Below, in pieces: positions 17,279 to 24,402 of a stretch of DNA of 64,000 nucleotides; within the stretch, counting starts at the first letter, position 1, and every line of letters starts with the position of its first letter. Under the pieces are notes generated by a model that had not been told where the DNA came from, did not search any database, and was given only the letters and a program-made list of their open reading frames with translations. The DNA comes from UBA2421 sp964641895 (lineage in GTDB: Bacteria; Planctomycetota; Phycisphaerae; Tepidisphaerales; Tepidisphaeraceae), in assembly GCA_964641895.1 (NCBI GenBank), contig CAZXLA010000002.1, positions 1-64,000 on the forward strand. Direction: 5' to 3'. The translations under genes were made by a program, and so were the position numbers.

Positions 17279-18600
17279 TACATCTCTGAAGGCGCCGGCA
17301 GCTTTGCCTGTGCATCGTGAATCGACACGCGCCTAGACACCACCGCCGCCGCCAGGATAGCCAGCGGCGGCTCGGCGGGAATGCGATAGCGCAAACTCCC
17401 AACCGATAACGCGTGACTCACACTGAAGTATATCGCCGGCAAGAGTAAAAAGACTTTCGCCGTCGCGGAAAGCTTTCGAGTCAGCAGTCCCGCGATCGCC
17501 AACACAAACAGCGGCACCGCATATGCCCCGGCGGCTAAAACATAGAGCCTGCGGCCGCCGTACTCATCGCTGAGGGGGATCGGGCTCCACATGCGCTGCA
17601 GTTTTGTCGCCGCTAACATAAGGCCTTCGGCCGGATTCTGTCGCAGCCAAATTAGCGCGCGTTGTGATAGAAACTTCGATCGACCAATTTCGCTCATCGT
17701 CCCCAGTTCGGGCATCGCTTTAACGAACGACTGATCGCTCGATCCGTCGGCGGCGGGGTTGAAGCCGTCGTAGAGCGTGAAACCGGTGTTGGTCGACGTC
17801 CACACCCATTCATGCAACACCGTTCGATTTCGCAGAGCCCAAGGCAGTAAAACGATTACGGTGACCCCAGCCGCCGCCACCGCGCCGAAGGCCATTCGTC
17901 GGATCGTCCCGCCGTTGGCCGCGATTGCGCCGCCTGTCATGACGATTGGAAGTAACAGCGCCGACGGTCGAACGAGTACCGATAACGCCAGCAGTATGGC
18001 CCCGAAAATTGCCGACCAGCCGCTAAGCCGCGAAGCGGCGAAAGATAATAGCCCAGGGCGCAAGCCCTGGGGAAGTTCGTCGGGCGCGTCCAAAGCCCCG
18101 AAGGGGCGAAAGAACTTCGATCGCGCCAGAAGCGCCATCCCCCAAATCAACAGCGCCACAAACAAAGTTTCGCTCAAAACCAGCGAGCAAAAGAAAACTA
18201 AAAATGGATTCGCCGCCACCACCGCCGCAGCAAGAAGCGAGGCGCGTTGATCCACCCACCGCCGGGCGAGCATGAACACGGCCAGCACCGTTGATGCATC
18301 AATAATGCACTGCCCGACTTGAATCGCCCGCACATTCCCGGCGCAAGCCGCCACGAACAGCGGATACCCCGGCGTGCGGAATGCGTACACGCGCTGCTCG
18401 AATCGACGATCAAAAAACGAGAACCCCAGCCCTTTGAGCCAGCTCCGGCCGGCCTGCAAATATTCGTATTGATCCGGCAGCGACCGCGCCATCGCGGCTT
18501 CGTCCACGGCACGTGAGAAACACCATCCGAGCCTCAGCGCCAGCGCCGCAAGCATTAGCGCGATGAGCCATGATCGCGTGTTCACGATCGGGTGGCTCAC
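17278..18600 (-). CDS. Membrane glycosyltransferase, ArnT/PMT-like (GT39/GT83 type)
   Basis: Polytopic membrane protein of 440 residues with about ten hydrophobic segments. The N-terminal loop contains the acidic-aromatic region SLPDQYEYLQAGRSWLKGLG expected to bind a lipid-linked sugar donor, then FRTPGYPLFVAA. Such enzymes transfer sugars from polyprenyl phosphate to lipids or proteins at the outer face of the inner membrane. A stretch near residues 163-192 (RPFGALDAPDELPQGLRP and following) is encoded by a dispersed repeat and breaks the helix pattern. The GTG start overlaps the stop of the SH3-like gene as GTGA. It belongs to the four-gene envelope operon 21162-13481. Confidence 0.75.
   Translation of the reverse strand: MSHPIVNTRSWLIALMLAALALRLGWCFSRAVDEAAMARSLPDQYEYLQAGRSWLKGLGFSFFDRRFEQRVYAFRTPGYPLFVAACAGNVRAIQVGQCIIDASTVLAVFMLARRWVDQRASLLAAAVVAANPFLVFFCSLVLSETLFVALLIWGMALLARSKFFRPFGALDAPDELPQGLRPGLLSFAASRLSGWSAIFGAILLALSVLVRPSALLLPIVMTGGAIAANGGTIRRMAFGAVAAAGVTVIVLLPWALRNRTVLHEWVWTSTNTGFTLYDGFNPAADGSSDQSFVKAMPELGTMSEIGRSKFLSQRALIWLRQNPAEGLMLAATKLQRMWSPIPLSDEYGGRRLYVLAAGAYAVPLFVLAIAGLLTRKLSATAKVFLLLPAIYFSVSHALSVGSLRYRIPAEPPLAILAAAVVSRRVSIHDAQAKLPAPSEM
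18023..18113. repeat. Repeat element inside the membrane glycosyltransferase gene
   Basis: Built of three small palindromes: GCCGCGAAGCGGC, GCCCAGGGCGCAAGCCCTGG and GCCCCGAAGGGGC. It is read in frame on the minus strand as a polar 30-residue loop. Confidence 0.75.
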
Positions 18601-19118
18601 TTGCGATAGAGGCCGACGTTGCCTTCTTTGCTGAATTTCTCAAACTCGCCGGAATCGACAATCTTCGAGCGCAGTTCCATCAAGCGATCCAGCGCCGACG
18701 TATCGAATCCCTTGCCGCCGGCGTAAGCGAGCGTGAGGGGTTCCACTCCCTTGGCCGCCGCGGCTTCACCGGCGGCGTCGGCTTGAGCGCTGCCGCTGAT
18801 GGCCGAACCCATTTTCCCCATGCTGAATCCGCCCGATGATTTTAGTTCGCTCTCGGCAACCCAGCCTTGCTTGCCTTCGCTCTGCGACCGAATCCACTTC
18901 ACTTTACCATCCGCCGCCCGCTCCAAAATGGGAAGGATTTGGCCTTTGGTTACCCGCGCCTCGATCGCGGTCATGCTGTTTTTGCCGCGTCGCAAAACAG
19001 CGTCCTTTTGTGCTGTAACGTCTTCTGCTCCAACAATGCCAGCGGAAGCAGCCAGAACAACCAGGATCATTGCAGTTCGCCCAATGACTTTCGCAGTGAC
19101 TTTCGCAGTGACTCTCAT
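18597..19118 (-). CDS. Secreted SH3-like domain protein
   Basis: Exported protein of 173 residues. The ATG at 19116-19118 follows an AGGAG site at 6 bases. A signal peptide of about 30 residues (MILVVLAASAGIVGA) leads to an SH3-like fold of the SH3b type: VLRRGKNSMTAIEARVTKGQ, then VKWIRSQSEGKQGWVAESEL. The C-terminal half has a Gly/Ala-rich linker and a short helical tail. Codons 4-7 and 8-11 come from a direct 12-base duplication, giving AKVTAKV. It lies 19 bases after the CHASE2 cyclase gene and overlaps the glycosyltransferase by 4 bases. A role in wall binding or assembly is possible but unproved. Confidence 0.75.
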   Translation of the reverse strand: MRVTAKVTAKVIGRTAMILVVLAASAGIVGAEDVTAQKDAVLRRGKNSMTAIEARVTKGQILPILERAADGKVKWIRSQSEGKQGWVAESELKSSGGFSMGKMGSAISGSAQADAAGEAAAAKGVEPLTLAYAGGKGFDTSALDRLMELRSKIVDSGEFEKFSKEGNVGLYRK

Positions 19119-19137
19119 GGTGACTCCTAACTCGACT

Positions 19138-21162
19138 TTACTTCGACTTTGCCACATACGCCCCGTTCCAATCCATCGGCGGCGGCGCAAGTTTGAATTC
19201 GGCGATCCGCTCGCGGAGCGTCTTAATCGGTCCATCATCCGGGAAGCGCTGCTTCAACTCAAGCAAGATCGAGTCGGCGGCGTCCCAATTGCGGGCCAGA
19301 TAGAGTTCGAACGCCTCATCGAACCTTCGAGCGAGAATGCCAAACTCGGTATTCCGCATCGATTCATCGCCCATCAGCTCATACACCGCCATCGGCTGGG
19401 TTTTGCCTTTGACCGTAAGCAGATCGACTTTGCGAAACAAAAACCTGTCTTTCACCTGCACCACGGTGTTCTCGGCGACGCAGATTTGCGTATTGTAAAG
19501 TTTATTGGCTGGCTCGAGGCGGGCGGCCAGATTCACCGAATCGCCGAGAACCGTATAATTGAGCTTCCGCTGCGAGCCCGTGAAGCCGACGAACATCGAG
19601 CCGGAATTAATGCCGATCCGAGTGATGGTGTTCTTCATCCCCAGGGCCGCCATCGGCTCTCTGATTTCCCGCTCCCGACGTTGAATGGCCAGGGCCGCTT
19701 CGCACGCGCGCAAGGCATGATCGGGCTGACTGAGCGGCGCGTTCCAAAAGGTCATAATGGCATCGCCGATGTATTTATCGAGGGTGCCATCGCGCTGGAG
19801 AATCTGCTCCGACATTTCGCCGAGATAGTAATTTAACGCCGGTTCGATTTTTTCTTTCAGCTCTTCGGTCAGTGCGGTGAAACCGGCTAAGTCGGTGAAC
19901 ATCACCGTCATCTCTAACTGCCGCCCCCCGACCGCAAGCTTGCGCGGGTTGGCAGCCAGTTCGGCGGCCACGCTGGGAGACAGGCATGTTTCCAGCGCCT
20001 TGAGGAGCATGCGGGCCTGACGGTCTTCCAGAAAGTAGCTCCACGAGATTCCGCCGATCGCCGCAATCACCACCGCCAGCAATGCCATGCTCGGCGGCAG
20101 CCAGTTGATGGTCTTGCCGCTGAACAGCAAATAGCTCGTGAGCACGATGCCAACCGTCACGCACAGCACCGTGCCCGACTTGGCCCCGGCGGAGCGAATC
20201 GCAACCGTGCCGACCGCCGTCAGGAATGAGCACATGACGGCAACTATGCTGGCGACACCCGATGGCACGTGCCGCGCACTTTGGCCCCTGAGCATGTTGG
20301 CGATGGCGGTGGCTTGAATTTCCACACCCGGCATCCGCGGCGAGTTGGGGGCGGATTTGATGTCGTGCTGTCCGTCGGCCACCACGCCGACGATCACGAT
20401 TTTCCCTTTGAAGTCCTCGGGCGTAATTCCGGAATTCCGCGCCTCAGGGTCAGTGACGGCGGTGATCACCCGCGACGCCGACCATGTGGGAAACGTTGGC
20501 TTGTCGTCGTTATCGCGATGGGGGCCGTAATAGTGCAGCAGAAACGGTCGATCAACCGGCAGTTTCGGTTCGATTCCCGCGGCGCGAAGCGTCGCCAGCG
20601 CCAGCGAAGGCTTGTCGCTTCTCTGCGGAATGAAATCGCGGTAAACCTTTTCCGTGGTAACGTCGGTCCCGCCGAACTCAACCGGCCGGCTAATCTTGGG
20701 AGCAAACCGGCCCCACTGCCCGTCTTTCTGAACGACCCGCGCGAACGCCATCGGGATGGTCGTCTCATCCATGCGCTCACCAATGGTTTCGTCCGTTTCG
20801 GCGCCCGAGGCGACACGCTCGCTCATCAAAATATCGAACGCAACCACCCGCGCACCGGCATCCTGCATGTACTTGGCAACCATGTACCAGACGATACGCG
20901 GCCATGGCCAGCCGAACTCCAACCCGCGATCCACTTCACCCAGACTCTTATCGTCCACAGCGACGATGACGACGTCCCCGTTCCGCTGACTTTCAACGGG
21001 CCGATACCGATAGAACCAGTCGTAAAACACGTTGTCGGCGAACTGCATTCCCAGCGAAGTCACAGGCATTTGATCGACCGCGATTGCCACGGCCGCAGAA
21101 AGCATGGCGATGACCAAGGCGGCCACCGGGCGGCGGGAGGAAAAAAAGTTCTTGACGTTCAC
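19138..21162 (-). CDS. CHASE2-domain adenylate/guanylate cyclase (class III)
   Basis: Membrane sensor-cyclase of 674 residues. Residues 10-30 form a first membrane segment, about 35-300 an extracytoplasmic CHASE2 sensor (GDVVIVAVDDKSL, GVEIQATAIANML), then three membrane helices near 302-373. The class III catalytic domain starts at about 415 with MTVMFTDLAGF, where Asp424 is the first metal ligand; Asp467 in KYIGDAIM is the second. NYTVLGDSVNLAARLE completes the site. A short TPR-like tail follows residue 605. It should make cAMP or cGMP in response to an envelope signal. It is the first gene of an operon with an SH3-like protein, a glycosyltransferase and the AsmA-like protein. Confidence 0.9.
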   Translation of the reverse strand: MNVKNFFSSRRPVAALVIAMLSAAVAIAVDQMPVTSLGMQFADNVFYDWFYRYRPVESQRNGDVVIVAVDDKSLGEVDRGLEFGWPWPRIVWYMVAKYMQDAGARVVAFDILMSERVASGAETDETIGERMDETTIPMAFARVVQKDGQWGRFAPKISRPVEFGGTDVTTEKVYRDFIPQRSDKPSLALATLRAAGIEPKLPVDRPFLLHYYGPHRDNDDKPTFPTWSASRVITAVTDPEARNSGITPEDFKGKIVIVGVVADGQHDIKSAPNSPRMPGVEIQATAIANMLRGQSARHVPSGVASIVAVMCSFLTAVGTVAIRSAGAKSGTVLCVTVGIVLTSYLLFSGKTINWLPPSMALLAVVIAAIGGISWSYFLEDRQARMLLKALETCLSPSVAAELAANPRKLAVGGRQLEMTVMFTDLAGFTALTEELKEKIEPALNYYLGEMSEQILQRDGTLDKYIGDAIMTFWNAPLSQPDHALRACEAALAIQRREREIREPMAALGMKNTITRIGINSGSMFVGFTGSQRKLNYTVLGDSVNLAARLEPANKLYNTQICVAENTVVQVKDRFLFRKVDLLTVKGKTQPMAVYELMGDESMRNTEFGILARRFDEAFELYLARNWDAADSILLELKQRFPDDGPIKTLRERIAEFKLAPPPMDWNGAYVAKSK

Positions 21163-21274
21163 GCAGGGAATCTACCGAAAATTACCTTCCCCCGCGCGTT
21201 ATTGCAGTGTAAACCATCCGTTGCGACAATGGGGTGTCTATTATTCGGCTGAAGAATCCAAGGAGAAACCGCTC

Positions 21275-22288
21275 ATGCGACTGTCTACGACGCTTCGACC
21301 ACTGATTGCCATTTCGTTCATCGCCATCGTCGCCGCCGGCTGTGCCACCGATCGAAAAGTGATCGAGCAGGCCGACGAGGTTCACGGCAGCATTGATAAA
21401 GCCGTCATCAAAGATGAAGTGCTGGCTAACTATTTGCAGGAGGTGGGCGATCGGGTGATCGAACAGGCCGCGAAACTGTCGGCGGACGGGAAGGGGCCCA
21501 AAAAGCATTTTGATGGCGATAATGCCTGGATGTTTTCCGAGGTGATGCAGTTTCATTTCGTCAACTCCAAGACTATGAACGCCTTCACCACCGGTGGCGA
21601 GCATATGTACATCTACACCGAGCTGTTCCAGAATTGTAAAAGCGAAGATGAACTGGCGGCGGTCGTGGCCCACGAGTTTGCTCACGTTTACGGCAAACAT
21701 GTGCAAAAGGGGATGGATAACCGCATCAAGGTGCTTGCCATCGCCGCCGGCGCCGCCGGCGCGGGGGCGGCGATCGGTGGGAAAGACAACTGGGCCGAAG
21801 GCGCCGCGATCGGGGGCGGGCTGGGGCTGGCCGGCGGCTCGCTGCTCAACATGGGCTTCACCCGCAAGGATGAAACCGAGGCCGACAAGTACGGCTTTCG
21901 CTTCTATACCCGCGCCGGCTGGGATCCGGATCGCTTCGGTGATTTCTTCCAGAGCATGATCGACAAAGGCCTCGACAAAACCCCCGCCATCGTCAGCGAC
22001 CACCCTACGCTCAAGAGCCGCGTAGAAAAAGCCCAAGAGTACGCCGCCGCCCTTCCCCCCGAAGCCGCCGACTGGCGCCGCGACCCCGTCGCCGGTGCGG
22101 CGCGGTTCAAAGATCTTCAGGCCCGTGCGGCAAAAGTCGGCAAGAACGTTCCCAACGATGAATCACTCGAAAACAGCCAGAAATTGCTGCAGGCGCTGCC
22201 GCGCAGTTGTGTCTCTCCCGTGCCCGAATTCGACGACCAGCAAAGGGCGCAAGAGGAGTTGGTACAGAAAGCAAGGAAGAAAAAGTAA
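21275..22288 (+). CDS. M48-family metalloprotease lipoprotein
   Basis: Outer-envelope zinc protease of 337 residues. A signal sequence ends at the lipobox AAGC (Cys23). The zinc site is HEFAH at residues 133-137, with the third ligand expected to be Glu in FTRKDETEADKYGF. A Gly/Ala-rich insert (AAGAAGAGAAIGGKDNWAEG) sits between the two motifs, as in other Loi/BepA-like members. ATG at 21275 follows AAGGAG at 8 bases; in-frame codons further upstream overlap the divergent cyclase gene. Likely a quality-control protease for envelope proteins. It is divergent from the envelope operon, with 112 bases between the starts. Confidence 0.9.
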   Translation: MRLSTTLRPLIAISFIAIVAAGCATDRKVIEQADEVHGSIDKAVIKDEVLANYLQEVGDRVIEQAAKLSADGKGPKKHFDGDNAWMFSEVMQFHFVNSKTMNAFTTGGEHMYIYTELFQNCKSEDELAAVVAHEFAHVYGKHVQKGMDNRIKVLAIAAGAAGAGAAIGGKDNWAEGAAIGGGLGLAGGSLLNMGFTRKDETEADKYGFRFYTRAGWDPDRFGDFFQSMIDKGLDKTPAIVSDHPTLKSRVEKAQEYAAALPPEAADWRRDPVAGAARFKDLQARAAKVGKNVPNDESLENSQKLLQALPRSCVSPVPEFDDQQRAQEELVQKARKKK

Positions 22289-22296
22289 AGTTCAAG

Positions 22297-22330
22297 CAAG
22301 CCGGAGGCTTCATCCCCGGATTCTTTTCGC
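22297..22330. repeat. Single copy of the AAGCCGGAGGCTTCA repeat
   Basis: Reads CAAGCCGGAGGCTTCATCCC then CGGATTC just after the M48 gene. The same unit is translated inside genes at 29254 and 39398. Confidence 0.8.
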
Positions 22331-22433
22331 GCAACTTGTATATGAAGTCCAACGACCTCATCTGGCGTCACGTCATCATCTCCGTGCATAGAAGCTGGTT
22401 GCGAAGGACACGTTGTTTTTCCTATCGAAGACA

Positions 22434-22505
22434 TCCGGGGCTGAAGCCCCCGGCTTGCCATGACTTTAACAAGCCGGGGGGCTTCAGCCCCGGATCCTTC
22501 GGTTT
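22434..22505. repeat. Inverted pair of the AAGCCGGAGGCTTCAGCCCC repeat
   Basis: Left arm CCGGGGCTGAAGCCCCCGGC (22437) and right arm GCCGGGGGGCTTCAGCCCCG face each other across about 20 bases, directly before thiL. Confidence 0.85.
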
Positions 22506-22519
22506 ACGATAGCCGCACG

Positions 22520-23467
22520 ATGCCCGGAGAATTCGACTTCATCGACTGGATTCGTTCCCAATCGCGCGCCGATCCGCGGATTATCGTTCCTATCGGCGAT
22601 GATTTGGCGGCGATGAAGTGGGATGCCAATGACCTGCTGCTGGTCGGTGCCGATCAGGTGCTCGACGGCGTGCATTTTGACTCCGCCGTCCACGCGCCTC
22701 GCGACATCGGCCGCAAGGCGATGAACCGCAACCTAAGCGACTGCGCCGCCATGGCCTGCCTCCCGGCGGCGGCGGTGGCGACGGTGGCACTGCCGAAGGG
22801 GACTGCAATTGAATATGCCAAAGAGCTTTTCCTAGGTATGTCAGAGGCTGGGGAAAAGTTCAATTGCCCCATCATCGGCGGCGACACCAGCAGTTGGGAA
22901 GGAAAACTCGCGTTGTCGGTGTCAATTCTCGGCAAAACCACGATCGGCCCAGTTCGCCGAAACGGCGCCCGACCGGGCGACCATCTTCACGTGACAGGCC
23001 CGCTCGGCGGCAGCCTGCTGGGTCGCCATATGACGTTTGAACCGCGAATTAGTTTCGCGTGGATGATGATGCAAATGGTTCGCGGTCCGTATCGTGTCGC
23101 CGACCTGAACATCACGGCAATGATTGACCTGAGCGACGGCCTGTCGCGCGACATCCGGCACATTTGCGCCCAGAGCAGCGTCGGCGCGATTATTTTTTCC
23201 GACAAGATCCCGGTTCACGATGATGCCGTTGAAGTGCGCCGCGACGGGCACTCGCCGCTCGAACACGCGCTGCACGACGGCGAAGATTACGAGCTCCTTC
23301 TCACGATGGCGGGGATGCCGACCGAGCAAGCCGCGCGGCCAACAACGACCGGCGAGGCATCGTTGAACTGGATCGGCACCATCACCGCCGAACCCGGCAT
23401 TTTTCTCCAACACTCCGACGGCCGGCGCGAGCCGCTGGAGCCTAAGGCGTGGGAACATCAATTCTGA
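22520..23467 (+). CDS. Thiamine-monophosphate kinase
   Basis: Phosphorylates thiamine monophosphate to thiamine diphosphate, the last step of the de novo cofactor pathway. The 315-residue protein has the AIR-synthase-like fold with PIGDDLAAM, LVGADQVLDGVHF (metal-binding acidic residues), NRNLSDCAAMACLP, PIIGGDTS and DLSDGLSRDI. The start ATG at 22520 was chosen because the upstream in-frame codons lie in a repeat. The product would serve thiamine-diphosphate enzymes such as the acetolactate synthase at 56985. tsaE follows after 125 bases. Confidence 0.93.
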   Translation: MPGEFDFIDWIRSQSRADPRIIVPIGDDLAAMKWDANDLLLVGADQVLDGVHFDSAVHAPRDIGRKAMNRNLSDCAAMACLPAAAVATVALPKGTAIEYAKELFLGMSEAGEKFNCPIIGGDTSSWEGKLALSVSILGKTTIGPVRRNGARPGDHLHVTGPLGGSLLGRHMTFEPRISFAWMMMQMVRGPYRVADLNITAMIDLSDGLSRDIRHICAQSSVGAIIFSDKIPVHDDAVEVRRDGHSPLEHALHDGEDYELLLTMAGMPTEQAARPTTTGEASLNWIGTITAEPGIFLQHSDGRREPLEPKAWEHQF

Positions 23468-23502
23468 TTCGCGATCTGCACTACCGGTCAAATTAAAACC
23501 AA

Positions 23503-23582
23503 ATCGGAGACACAGACAAGAATGTCGGTGCCACCAACATTAGCTTATCACTCTGTGTCCTCCGTGGCTCTGTGGTTAATCT
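23503..23582. repeat. Two adjacent repeat arms between thiL and tsaE
   Basis: AGACACAGACAAGAATGTCG then GTGCCACC (23508-23535) belongs to the GGCACAGACATTC family. CACTCTGTGTCCTCCGTGGC then TCTGTGGTT (23551-23579) belongs to the CTCTGTGG family seen at 10642-10870. Confidence 0.75.
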
Positions 23583-23592
23583 ACTCCCCGCG

Positions 23593-24012
23593 TTGAACTA
23601 CGACTCGAACAGTATCGCCGACACCGAAGCCGTCGCCGCGGAACTTGCAACTACGCTTCGCGGCGGGGAATGCATTGCGCTGGATGGCGAGCTGGGCGCC
23701 GGCAAAACGCAGTTCGTCCGCGGACTGGTGCGCGCGCTGGGCGGCGATGCGCGGACTGTCAGTTCGCCTACTTTTGTACTGCTGCACGTCTACGATTGTC
23801 GCGCCATGAAAGTGTTCCACTTTGATGCCTACCGCGTGTCCGGGGGCGATGATCTGGCTGCCATTGGGTTCGATGAACTGCTCGAACAAAACGGCGTGAC
23901 GATCGTGGAATGGGCGGCGAAGGTCCGCGACATTCTGCCGCATGATAACCTAATCCAGGTTCGGATTATCGCGACCAACGAAACATCGCGATGCATTGAA
24001 ATTGTTAAATAG
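23593..24012 (+). CDS. tRNA threonylcarbamoyladenosine biosynthesis ATPase TsaE
   Basis: Cytosolic ATPase partner of TsaB-TsaD in making t6A at position 37 of ANN-decoding tRNAs. The 139-residue protein has the P-loop GELGAGKTQFVRGL, the switch-like VSSPTFVLLHVYD, and FHFDAYRV with VEWAAKV near the C-terminus, all typical. The start is uncertain: a TTG at 23593 gives MNYDSNSIADTEAVA, matching the family; the GTG at 23572 lies inside a repeat arm. Neither has a good ribosome binding site. TsaB and TsaD are not in the window. Confidence 0.9.
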   Translation: MNYDSNSIADTEAVAAELATTLRGGECIALDGELGAGKTQFVRGLVRALGGDARTVSSPTFVLLHVYDCRAMKVFHFDAYRVSGGDDLAAIGFDELLEQNGVTIVEWAAKVRDILPHDNLIQVRIIATNETSRCIEIVK

Positions 24013-24093
24013 GTTCAACAAAGTAGCCGCCGGGGTCGACGATGCCTAAACTTCTGGCGTCACTTGATATTTCAAGCGTGAGGATCAGGAAAT

Positions 24094-24402
24094 ATGCAGC
24101 AACGTCAAGCCCATCCGGTTTGCAGCAGTGCCGAAACAATTCTGGATTTTCTTACGGTGCGCCAATTCGTGCGCCCGCATCGACAGGTTGCCAATGTCAT
24201 GAACGAACTTCATGAAAAACTGGGCGCGTGCGACGTGGCGATCGACCGGGCACTGGGATGGTTGCAGTTGTCACCAGCCACGGCGGTGGGCCGGTTGCGC
24301 CGTACGGAACTCATGCAACTTTCGCGGAGCATTCACCGGTTCTGGCGAGCGGCCCTGATTTCATCTGCCGTTCAATCCGCCGATCAACCTCTTGAAGTGT
24401 GA
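24094..24402 (+). CDS. Small hypothetical protein
   Basis: A 102-residue reading frame starting at ATG 24094 behind AGGATCAGGA. It is predicted mostly helical, with a basic central region (SPATAVGRLRRTELMQLSRS), and has no signal peptide or membrane segment. No family is recognised. Its last 19 bases overlap the end of convergent carB. The good codon structure and ribosome binding site favour a real gene, but it could be chance. Confidence 0.4.
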   Translation: MQQRQAHPVCSSAETILDFLTVRQFVRPHRQVANVMNELHEKLGACDVAIDRALGWLQLSPATAVGRLRRTELMQLSRSIHRFWRAALISSAVQSADQPLEV

